A stretch of DNA of 64,000 nucleotides from the NCBI RefSeq assembly GCF_013214175.1, contig NZ_JABSPA010000004.1, positions 329,960 to 393,959 of the forward strand, given 5' to 3'. This stretch comes from Colwellia sp. (GTDB taxonomy: Bacteria; Pseudomonadota; Gammaproteobacteria; Enterobacterales; Alteromonadaceae). Shown here in pieces: positions 35,679 to 43,659 of this stretch. The translations under genes were made by a program, and so were the position numbers. Each line of letters starts with the position of its first letter. Within the stretch, counting starts at the first letter, position 1. The notes under the pieces were generated by a model. It saw only the letters and a list, made by a program, of their open reading frames with translations, did not search any database and was not told the origin of the DNA.

Positions 35679-36185
35679 ATGGCGCATCACACTGAAAACA
35701 CCATCAAAGTTAATATCTCAGTAGAAAAAATTTGGCAAGTATTAGAGGACTTCAGCAGCGTAGAAAAATTTGCTGCAACGATAAAGTCATCACCCATTGT
35801 GAACGATATCAGCTCTGGATTAGGCGCAAAAAGATTATGTACCTTTACTGATGGCTCAAGCTTAGTGGAAGAGATTATTGAATACCAAGAAGGCCAAGGT
35901 TATAAAATGGCGCTTTCTGAGTTTTCGCTACCGTTAAAAAGTATGCAAGCAGAAATGCGTGTCAAAGCAATTGATGCAAACAGCTGTGAACTATATATGT
36001 CTGCGAATTTTGTTGTTAAAGCTGGCCCATTAGGTTGGTTATTGGGACAGTTAATAATGCGACCTGTGATGAAAAGTGTTTTCAAGAAAGTTATGACTGG
36101 CTTAGCATATCACTGTGCGACGGGAAAACGCGTTGGCGAAAAACGCCCTGCCAATGAAGAGCTAGCTACAATAATTATCAGTTAA
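35679..36185 (+). CDS. SRPBCC (START-like) family protein
   Basis: The 168-residue soluble protein has the polyketide-cyclase/START-like pattern: NTIKVNISVEKIWQVLEDFSSVEKF at the start, ITYPE-like strands in the middle, and a long C-terminal helix (GWLLGQLIMRPVMKSVFKKVMTGLAYH). Such helix-grip proteins bind a hydrophobic ligand in a deep cavity; some are enzymes. AAGGAAAT precedes the ATG. It lies 72 bases after a TetR gene, so the pair may be one unit for a hydrophobic compound. Confidence 0.78.
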   Translation: MAHHTENTIKVNISVEKIWQVLEDFSSVEKFAATIKSSPIVNDISSGLGAKRLCTFTDGSSLVEEIIEYQEGQGYKMALSEFSLPLKSMQAEMRVKAIDANSCELYMSANFVVKAGPLGWLLGQLIMRPVMKSVFKKVMTGLAYHCATGKRVGEKRPANEELATIIIS

Positions 36186-36303
36186 CTTATTTCCTGCTCT
36201 TTATTTACAGATACATATTTATAGTTCTTTATAGCTACCTACTCACAGGTACTTAATGAATAACAAAGCATTGCGTCTGTAACTTTATTTAACCTCAATA
36301 AAA

Positions 36304-36329
36304 ACGGTAACAACAGCTGTTGTTACCGT
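36304..36329. terminator. Perfect palindrome between convergent genes
   Basis: The 26-base palindrome has arms ACGGTAACAACAG and CTGTTGTTACCGT with no loop bases. It sits between the SRPBCC gene (+) and the astacin gene (-) and probably ends transcription from both sides, although T-runs are short. Confidence 0.65.
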
Positions 36330-36405
36330 CAAAAGCCTGTAAATACTTCGTTTTATACTATCAATATGCTATTACCTAGGTATTAATCAGGCATTACACT
36401 AAGTA

Positions 36406-38172
36406 TTAATTTACTGCGATGTAATTACTGTAACTACTGCTACCACAAGCATTGCTGGCACTAACTTGTAGGTAGTTGCTTCCGCCAGGATAAAGTTTAT
36501 CAACACTTACTGAAGTATTGGCACTACTAGCGGTATCAACCCACTGACCATTCCACAGCTGCACATCATAACTTGTCGCACCAGCCACTTGGTTCCAGCT
36601 AGCATCAAATTGATAATAAGTAGAATTGCTATAAGTTAAGCCCGTTGGTGTAGTTGGCGCGGCAGTACATGAAGTAGCCGCTAAAGTAATAGTGAGCCAA
36701 CTGCTTGCCTGTGGCTCATCATCACAATTGTTATGTGCTACCACACGGGCATAAGCTGTTGTTCCTGTTAAGCCGGTAATATCATGGCTAGTTCCATTTA
36801 CATTAGCGACAGTTTTCCAAGCACTGGTGTCTTGATTCCAAATTTGCACTTGATAATAATCAGCACCAGTTGTTGCTGACCACGTTAAAGTAAAACCATC
36901 GCTACTAATATTGCTAGTTACTGGCTCTGCTGGTGTGGCAATACCATCACATTGGGCAACATCTGCAAGTTGCACATGAATATAATCACTGTAATCACTG
37001 CTACCAGCATTATTTTTCGCTTTAACATGCACCCATTGATCGGTATTGCTTAATCCAGAAATATTAATGGTATTACTGGTGCTTGTGCCTGCCGATACCC
37101 AACCGGTATTATCAAGCCAGCGCTCAACATCATATTGGCTAGCACCACTGACTGCGGACCATGTTAGGTTAAAGGCGCTATTAGTAACGGCACTTGCAAC
37201 TAAGTTACTTGGCGTTGCTGGTAAGGAAGGGTTTACTCCGCCGCCGTATAAATAGCTAGCGGCACTAAGGTCTTTATTACTTAACACTTGCGCAAAGCCC
37301 ATAACACTTAAGTTAATTGAACTGTCGGTCGGCACCATAGTGGGGTAACCATTAATACTAAAGGCGGTAGAGAAATAATGCATGATGGAGTAATAGTCAT
37401 AACTGCCATGGTCCATGCCACCAGAGCCCATTTTTTGGAAGTTATACTGCATGCTAGATGAGATGTTACTCCAATTTATAGTAAGGTAGTTATCGCGGTC
37501 ATTGCGTGATTGCTCATGATAAAAACCGACCGCATGGCCAATTTCATGCACCGCTGCACCATTACCACAATTAGCTGCTAAGCCAAGATTTTGCACACCA
37601 CCTTGACGGCCGATCATTGAATAACAACCGCCAGCATTGATCATGTTAATGTATGAACCTTCATTCGTTCTTGCTACTAATTGAATGCCCGTACCACTAT
37701 TATTCCAATGATCAATAGCATAATAAAGCGCATTGCGCGCGCTGCTAGATAAGCTACTGCTCATTACATATGGCACTACGCCATTAGGCCATACCGCTCC
37801 TGAGTTAGGATAGATAATGGCAGCATTGGCATTAACATCACTTTGGTAAACCTGCTGGGAGTTATCCACCACGATTAAGCCATGTTTGAGCAATTCTTGA
37901 GTATTACCTAATAAGATATCGCCAACAAAGGCTTGGCCATCAATATCTACCGCAGTAATTTCATTACCGTCATTGGTTTTAATTGTTACCAGTTCGCGGC
38001 CTTCACTGGAAAAACCCATCAGGTTATCTTTGTCTGTACGGCTACTATCGGCAGCAAATGCCATTGAGCTAGTAAGTAAAGTGGCTGCAACAATACCAGC
38101 GCTAATTCCAGCACTAACTCCAGCGCTCAGACCTGATTTAATGCCTTTAGTAAGTAAAGATGATTTATTCAT
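36406..38172 (-). CDS. Astacin (M12A) protease with FN3 domains
   Basis: The 588-residue secreted protease has a signal peptide (ending about residue 41, AFA) and a pro-region to about 125. The astacin catalytic domain follows, with HEIGHAVGFYHEQSRNDRD (H209, H213 and H219 bind zinc) and the Met-turn SIMHY. The last 270 residues are three FN3 domains, which closely resemble the last three of the neighbouring M64 protease. It should cut proteins outside the cell. Its gene reads away from a 460-base promoter region with a TGTCATAAAA inverted repeat. Confidence 0.9.
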   Translation of the reverse strand: MNKSSLLTKGIKSGLSAGVSAGISAGIVAATLLTSSMAFAADSSRTDKDNLMGFSSEGRELVTIKTNDGNEITAVDIDGQAFVGDILLGNTQELLKHGLIVVDNSQQVYQSDVNANAAIIYPNSGAVWPNGVVPYVMSSSLSSSARNALYYAIDHWNNSGTGIQLVARTNEGSYINMINAGGCYSMIGRQGGVQNLGLAANCGNGAAVHEIGHAVGFYHEQSRNDRDNYLTINWSNISSSMQYNFQKMGSGGMDHGSYDYYSIMHYFSTAFSINGYPTMVPTDSSINLSVMGFAQVLSNKDLSAASYLYGGGVNPSLPATPSNLVASAVTNSAFNLTWSAVSGASQYDVERWLDNTGWVSAGTSTSNTINISGLSNTDQWVHVKAKNNAGSSDYSDYIHVQLADVAQCDGIATPAEPVTSNISSDGFTLTWSATTGADYYQVQIWNQDTSAWKTVANVNGTSHDITGLTGTTAYARVVAHNNCDDEPQASSWLTITLAATSCTAAPTTPTGLTYSNSTYYQFDASWNQVAGATSYDVQLWNGQWVDTASSANTSVSVDKLYPGGSNYLQVSASNACGSSSYSNYIAVN

Positions 38173-38298
38173 GATAAAGCTTCCCTCTATTATTATTGTT
38201 AACTTGTTTTTATTGGTTATTACTTTTTATGACTTGTTATTTTTTATGAATTGTTATTTATCATTGCTAGTTACCAATATTTTATTTCACTAAAGGTT

Positions 38299-38324
38299 TG
38301 TCATAAAAATAATATTTTATGACA
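38299..38324. promoter_or_regulatory. Inverted repeat before the astacin gene
   Basis: TGTCATAAAA and TTTTATGACA are perfect 10-bp arms separated by six bases, 127 bases upstream of the astacin ATG. The shape fits an operator for a dimeric regulator. The rest of 38173-38633 shows no gene. Confidence 0.5.
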
Positions 38325-38633
38325 GGTTTAAAATGTGATATTTAGGCTGATAACTCGCCATTAAAAAACTAGCAAAACAATAGTTACATGGGTATAAGCA
38401 AAGTTACCAACAGACAACTAAGGGCATTCAAACGAGTGAATTTGGTGATTAAAATTTAGCCGGGCGGCAATAGGTAAGAATATGTTTTAAGCAATGACTG
38501 ATAGCTGCTAAAGATAAAATAGATAACTTTACTTGTTAGTACTTATACCCAACGGATTAATCATCCGTAGAAAAGACCAGTACAAACAAGTAAAGCTGAT
38601 AATTTTTGCTTAGTGATTAATATTTACCACTAA

Positions 38634-41375
38634 TTACTGAACCGTAAGGTAGTCACTATATTCACTGCTACCGCAGGCATTACTGGCTTTAACATGGAAA
38701 TACTCAGCATTGCCGCCGTTGAGTTTATCCACCGATACCGCAGTACTAGCGCTTGTGCCTGCATCAAGCCATTGACCATTCCAAAGCTGAACTTGATAAC
38801 TTGTCGCTTCAGCCACTGCTTGCCAGTTAGCGGTGAAGTTACTTAAGGTTAGCGAAGAAAAACTTAAAGCTGTTGGTACATTTGGCGCATATTGACATGA
38901 CTCTGCCAGTGTTATGCTAAGCCAGTCACTGGCTTTGGGTTCATCATCACAATCATTACCAGCAACGATACGTGCATAAGTAGTAGTGCTTGTTAAACCG
39001 CTGACGTTATAATTGGTAGTAGTGACAGTTTCGATAGTCTGCCACGATGATGTTGCATCCTGCCAAAGCTGTACTTGATAAAAATCAGCGCCGGTTGTTT
39101 GGCTCCAATTTAAGGTAAAACCACTGGCACTAATATTACTCGCTGTTGGTTTTTCCTGTACAGCAATTGCACTACAAGTTGCTATATCCGCTAAGACTAC
39201 ATAAAGATATTCGCTAAAAGCGCTACTTCCTAGGGTGTTGTTGGCTTTAACATGTAACCATTGATCTTTGATTACTAAACCATTAACGGCAATTGAAGCG
39301 GTATTGGTGTTGCCAACACTAACCCAGCCATCACTATCAAGCCAGCGCTCAACACTATAACTACTCGCTTGCGCTGAACTTGCCCAAGACAAAGTCATAG
39401 AATTATTGGTAACAGCACTAGCAGTTAAATTTGTCGGCACCGCTGGTATTTCTAAATCATTAGTCAAAGACACCATTAGGCTTATTGAAGGATCACTGCT
39501 ACCACAGGTACTTATTGCGCTAACCCTCACTTGTAGATCTGCGCCTGCGCTCAATCCTGTTAAGCTAGCTGAATTTTGTGTAACCGTTGCTTTATCCTGC
39601 CAACCGCTACCATCATTCACTTCAATTAGGTAACTGCTAGCATTTGCTGTAGCCGCCCATGAAAGTGAAAATGCATTACTGCTGATATTACTGGCGACCA
39701 ACGCCGTAGGTACTGTATTGCTACAGCTGCCATTGGTTTTAATGCTCCAGCTGTGGCTTGCTTGAGTATTCTGATAATCATCTTTAATAACTTTGTCGGT
39801 ATTGTCTTTTACCTGAGCCACTAAATTAAATGTGCCATTGCCTAATACATCAGCGTGGATTGTTAATTGCTTGCCTGATGCCTGAAACACTTGGTCAATA
39901 TACCAGTTCACTTGCATAGTATCGGGATTAGGACGCACTGTATTAACAGTAAAAGTTTGCTGCTGTCCTGCCAGCATTTCTATCATATTGCTTGTAGGAG
40001 TTACACTGTCTATTGGGCTGACAAAATCATAGGTTCTTAATACCAACGCTTCTTCATTCACTTGATAAAAAGGTACACCTAGGTGGTTCATCATAGAATC
40101 ATAAGTAGGACGATACATGCCGCTGGTACAATATCGAGCACCTTGATAAGCATCTACATTACTGGCACTTAACCAATGTGACCATTTACTACCATAAGCG
40201 CTTGTGGTGACATTAGGCTCAAAGGGCTCTGACGTGATACATGTACCGTTAGTATATTCATCACCTAAATGGCCAAAAGAATGCCCTACTTCATGTAGTG
40301 CTAAGTCGATTGCCGCTGGTGCTAATGACATGGTCGCTACTGTGCCACCCGCGCCACCATAAGTAGTGGTATTTACCACCACCACCACTTGGTCTGCTTG
40401 ATGTGATGGCATAATGCTATTTATATAACTGAGCACCTTGCCTTCATCAACACACAAAAGACGGTCAATACCATAACAACCAAAGTTTGCACCAAAACGG
40501 GTATCGATTGGTCTGCCGCCAGTACCTGCCCCGGTTTGGTTTGACGCAACTTCTACTCGCCAAACGTTATAGAGGTTTTTATATTCTTTGTAGGGCGGCA
40601 CATCAAAGTAACCATTAACAATATTATTCACATCGGTAGAAAACTGCGCTAACTGGTAATTGGTATAACCTTCACTTAAAAAGACTAAATCAACTCGGTT
40701 AGTTGAATCGCCATTATCTAAGACTTTTATCACATTTGAACTGGCCGCATTTTGGCTCATTGCTTTACTGTTAAGGCTATCGCTAATAGCAGCTTGGGCT
40801 TGTGGAAGCTCGAGAGTGATTTCGTCAAGCTGTTGTAAAACAAGCTGGTTTTTTTCTTGTATTGGTTGGTAAATTTTTACACTATGGAGTTTATTATCAT
40901 CTGGCAATATCAAGTTTAAAACCGCAGAAGGCCTTTTGATATCTTTTGAAAAAGTCATAGCGCCAGTGCCTTCATCAAAAACTTCAGCACGAAAATACAA
41001 TGGGTTTTTAATAATTTGTCGACTCAATTCATTACCCTGTTCATCTAAAGACACCGCCACTAGATCTTGTAAATTGAACTTCGCTTTACTTTGACTGACC
41101 GGGCTTTGACTAACCCGGTTAAGCGTTAGCGATGGTTGCATGGATTGATTCGTTTGACTGGCTTGACTGGCTTGACTTGCAGTGTTGCTACTTTTTTTGT
41201 CGCTGTTTGCTGTTTTATCCGCTGTATTTTGTGCTGTTCCGTTTTCGCCATTAATCTTTGCTTCTGTGAAGCTGTGTAAGGTTAAATTAATTTGCCTATT
41301 TCCGGCATCTGCATAAGTCGATAGACAGCAAGATAGGGTTAACAAAACCTTGGCCACTTTTTGTAATAAAGCCAT
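38634..41375 (-). CDS. M64 (IgA peptidase type) metalloprotease with FN3 domains
   Basis: The 913-residue secreted protein has a signal peptide (ending about residue 24), a Ser/Asn/Gln-rich linker, an M64 N-terminal beta domain and the M64 catalytic domain. The zinc motif is HEVGHSFGHLGDEY, starting at H361; VDLVFLSEGYTNYQL is the family opening. A beta domain of about 90 residues and four FN3 domains form the C-terminal half. The last three FN3 domains match the tail of the adjacent astacin protease almost phrase by phrase. It should hydrolyse extracellular proteins. It reads in the same direction as the LytTR pair upstream. Confidence 0.9.
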   Translation of the reverse strand: MALLQKVAKVLLTLSCCLSTYADAGNRQINLTLHSFTEAKINGENGTAQNTADKTANSDKKSSNTASQASQASQTNQSMQPSLTLNRVSQSPVSQSKAKFNLQDLVAVSLDEQGNELSRQIIKNPLYFRAEVFDEGTGAMTFSKDIKRPSAVLNLILPDDNKLHSVKIYQPIQEKNQLVLQQLDEITLELPQAQAAISDSLNSKAMSQNAASSNVIKVLDNGDSTNRVDLVFLSEGYTNYQLAQFSTDVNNIVNGYFDVPPYKEYKNLYNVWRVEVASNQTGAGTGGRPIDTRFGANFGCYGIDRLLCVDEGKVLSYINSIMPSHQADQVVVVVNTTTYGGAGGTVATMSLAPAAIDLALHEVGHSFGHLGDEYTNGTCITSEPFEPNVTTSAYGSKWSHWLSASNVDAYQGARYCTSGMYRPTYDSMMNHLGVPFYQVNEEALVLRTYDFVSPIDSVTPTSNMIEMLAGQQQTFTVNTVRPNPDTMQVNWYIDQVFQASGKQLTIHADVLGNGTFNLVAQVKDNTDKVIKDDYQNTQASHSWSIKTNGSCSNTVPTALVASNISSNAFSLSWAATANASSYLIEVNDGSGWQDKATVTQNSASLTGLSAGADLQVRVSAISTCGSSDPSISLMVSLTNDLEIPAVPTNLTASAVTNNSMTLSWASSAQASSYSVERWLDSDGWVSVGNTNTASIAVNGLVIKDQWLHVKANNTLGSSAFSEYLYVVLADIATCSAIAVQEKPTASNISASGFTLNWSQTTGADFYQVQLWQDATSSWQTIETVTTTNYNVSGLTSTTTYARIVAGNDCDDEPKASDWLSITLAESCQYAPNVPTALSFSSLTLSNFTANWQAVAEATSYQVQLWNGQWLDAGTSASTAVSVDKLNGGNAEYFHVKASNACGSSEYSDYLTVQ

Positions 41376-41623
41376 AATTACCTCTGATTATTTTTATTGT
41401 TTTTTGATTCGCTAAAATACTTACCAGCGAGTGATTAATACAAAATCAAATAAGTTAATAACTTAACTAAACAATAAAAAGTAGCGCAGATGTTCTCAAC
41501 TGCTGACATAGGGTATTAAAAGCACAAAATTGGCAGATCAAAATCTATCAGCTCAACATTAGTTTGAAACTGATAGATGGGTTGATAGGTATAATTGATA
41601 AATATGACTGATATTAACTCAGC

Positions 41624-42370
41624 TTATTCCACGGTAAGGTTTCTAAACAGGTGAGCAAAGCTTCGACTTACCGCCAGTGGCTCTACTAATTTTTTCATAT
41701 GAGCATGCATCTGTTCTGCGTCAGAGGTTTGCACATAGTCGAGATGTTCAATACTCAAGATAGTACTGCGATGTACCTGCCAAAAAACATCAGGGTCAAG
41801 TTGCAAAGATAAACTTTTTAACGGCATACGCACGAGCGCTTCTCTGTCCTTGGTCAGCACTTTGACATAACGACCACAGGCCTTAAAGCAGATAATATCT
41901 TTAATATCTAATAACCAGAATTTACTGCCTATTTGAATTTTAAGCCATTTTAAATAGCGGTCATTGCTCGATGAAATATTGCCTAATAGTTGCTTTATGT
42001 CGATAGGTGTTGAGGCCAGGCGGACATTAAGCCTATCAATACAATCCTTAAGACGTTTATCTGAATAGGGTTTTAACAAATAATCAATAGCGCCAGCTTC
42101 AAAGGCTTCTATAGCATATTTATCATAGGCGGTAATAAAAACTACATGGCAATTATGTTTACTTTGCTGAATAACTTCTATGCCGGTTAAGTCACCCATT
42201 TGAATATCTAAAAAAACCACATCAGGCTTCAAAGTGTCAATGGATGACAGCGCATCTTTGCCACATTTAACAGAGGCAATGATATTGCCTTGTGGCCAAT
42301 GGCTTTGTAATTTTCTCTCTAGGTTTAAGCGTAATATTTCTTCATCTTCTGCGATAACAATATTAACCAT
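41624..42370 (-). CDS. LytTR family response regulator
   Basis: A 248-residue two-component regulator. Residues 1-120 are a receiver domain (VIAEDEEILRLN, phospho-acceptor Asp in VVFLDIQMGD, TAYDKYAIEAF and the Lys in LLKPYSDKRL). Residues about 145-248 are a LytTR DNA-binding domain (DIICFKACGRYVKVLTKDREALVRMPLKSL, then VHRSTILSIEHLDYV). The ATG at 42370 is chosen because the receiver begins there and it overlaps the kinase stop by eight bases (ATGGTTAA). The reading frame is open further upstream but that is inside the kinase. Targets are likely nearby. Confidence 0.9.
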   Translation of the reverse strand: MVNIVIAEDEEILRLNLERKLQSHWPQGNIIASVKCGKDALSSIDTLKPDVVFLDIQMGDLTGIEVIQQSKHNCHVVFITAYDKYAIEAFEAGAIDYLLKPYSDKRLKDCIDRLNVRLASTPIDIKQLLGNISSSNDRYLKWLKIQIGSKFWLLDIKDIICFKACGRYVKVLTKDREALVRMPLKSLSLQLDPDVFWQVHRSTILSIEHLDYVQTSDAEQMHAHMKKLVEPLAVSRSFAHLFRNLTVE

Positions 42371-43439
42371 TAGCGGGTACCTCAAGTTGCGCACAAGTAT
42401 TTTTATTCGGATTACAATCGATACTAAATTTAGCTCGATTACCATAAGTAACCTCTAAACGCGCAATAAGATTAGCAATACCGGTACCGTGGGATTTATC
42501 TTTTAATATGCCGACGTTATCGGTAACCGACAGCATCAATGAATCTTTATTATGCAAGCTGGCACTAATAATAATCAGCCCTTGGCCATTATTTTTTTCC
42601 ACCGCATGTTTAATAGCATTTTCAACGAGAGTTAATAGTGACATTGGTAGAATAGGATAATGCTGCAAAGTTTTAGGAATATCTATTTGATAAGTTAACT
42701 GCTCACCAAAGCGGATTTTTTGAATATTAAGATAGCGACGAATCATATCTTCTTCTTCAGATAAGTTAATAAACTTATGGCGATATTGATGTACGGTAGA
42801 GCGTAAATACTCGGTCAACTCTTCCAGTAAATGTTTAGCCTTTTCGGCATCGTAATCAATAAGGTTATGTAAGTTGGCGAGGGTATTATAGAAAAAATGT
42901 GGTTCAATTTGCGCTTGCAGCAGGTGTAGCTCCATTTCAACTCGCTCTCGTTCAATGGACTGTTCGGCAATTTGTTGTTTGAGCATTTGAAATTTTGGCT
43001 GAGACTCCCTACTTTGCACATAGATAATAAGCATTATCGCCCAAGCAGAAAATATCAGCGTTGACAGTGAGTAGATAGTTACTTGAAAGATAGGATGCAG
43101 TGAGCTTTCATTCCAAGGTTGGCCGGTAATGAAAATAAACGGGTAGCTTACCGCAAAGGCTAACAAACCTATCATGGCGATGCGAGCAACTGACATTTTA
43201 CTATCGGGCCCACGAGACAAGATTAAATAGGAAAAAGCCAGGGAAAAACCTAGGGTATTCATGGTTTTAAAATAACCATAAAATTCAGCAAAGAAGAAAT
43301 CATAACTGCTTTCAACCACGGTCAGGTGATAAACCGTTTTGAGAAATGCACACATAGAATTAATAAAGAAAACCACCAATATACTCTTTAAAGAAATAAG
43401 AGATGCAATGGTTTTTAATCTGCTCGAAACATGACGCAT
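42363..43439 (-). CDS. LytS-type sensor histidine kinase
   Basis: The 358-residue membrane kinase has four to five hydrophobic helices in the first 160 residues, a coiled-coil (about 165-195) and a HisK_7TM/LytS-type kinase domain. QAQIEPHFFYNTLANLHNLI holds the phospho-accepting His and LLTLVENAIKHAVE is the ATP-binding N-box. It should phosphorylate the overlapping LytTR regulator. The sensor part has no large extracytoplasmic domain, so the signal is probably in or near the membrane. It stands between two extracellular proteases and a TonB receptor gene, a hint at control of nutrient capture. Confidence 0.88.
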   Translation of the reverse strand: MRHVSSRLKTIASLISLKSILVVFFINSMCAFLKTVYHLTVVESSYDFFFAEFYGYFKTMNTLGFSLAFSYLILSRGPDSKMSVARIAMIGLLAFAVSYPFIFITGQPWNESSLHPIFQVTIYSLSTLIFSAWAIMLIIYVQSRESQPKFQMLKQQIAEQSIERERVEMELHLLQAQIEPHFFYNTLANLHNLIDYDAEKAKHLLEELTEYLRSTVHQYRHKFINLSEEEDMIRRYLNIQKIRFGEQLTYQIDIPKTLQHYPILPMSLLTLVENAIKHAVEKNNGQGLIIISASLHNKDSLMLSVTDNVGILKDKSHGTGIANLIARLEVTYGNRAKFSIDCNPNKNTCAQLEVPANG

Positions 43440-43659
43440 AGTAAATTTTGCCTAAATGGTAAAACAGTTTGTGCTGATGTTTATCAGCGAACTCTGTTCA
43501 AATTAACTTAAAAGTCATAAAGTTGCAAAAATGATTATCAGCGACTTGCTGATTTATAGCGAATAAATACCCTCGCTATAAATCAGCTTAAGTCACAATG
43601 AAAACACTAACTCAAATAACAACTTATCTATTAAAACAGTGTTTCATTTTAACGCTACC

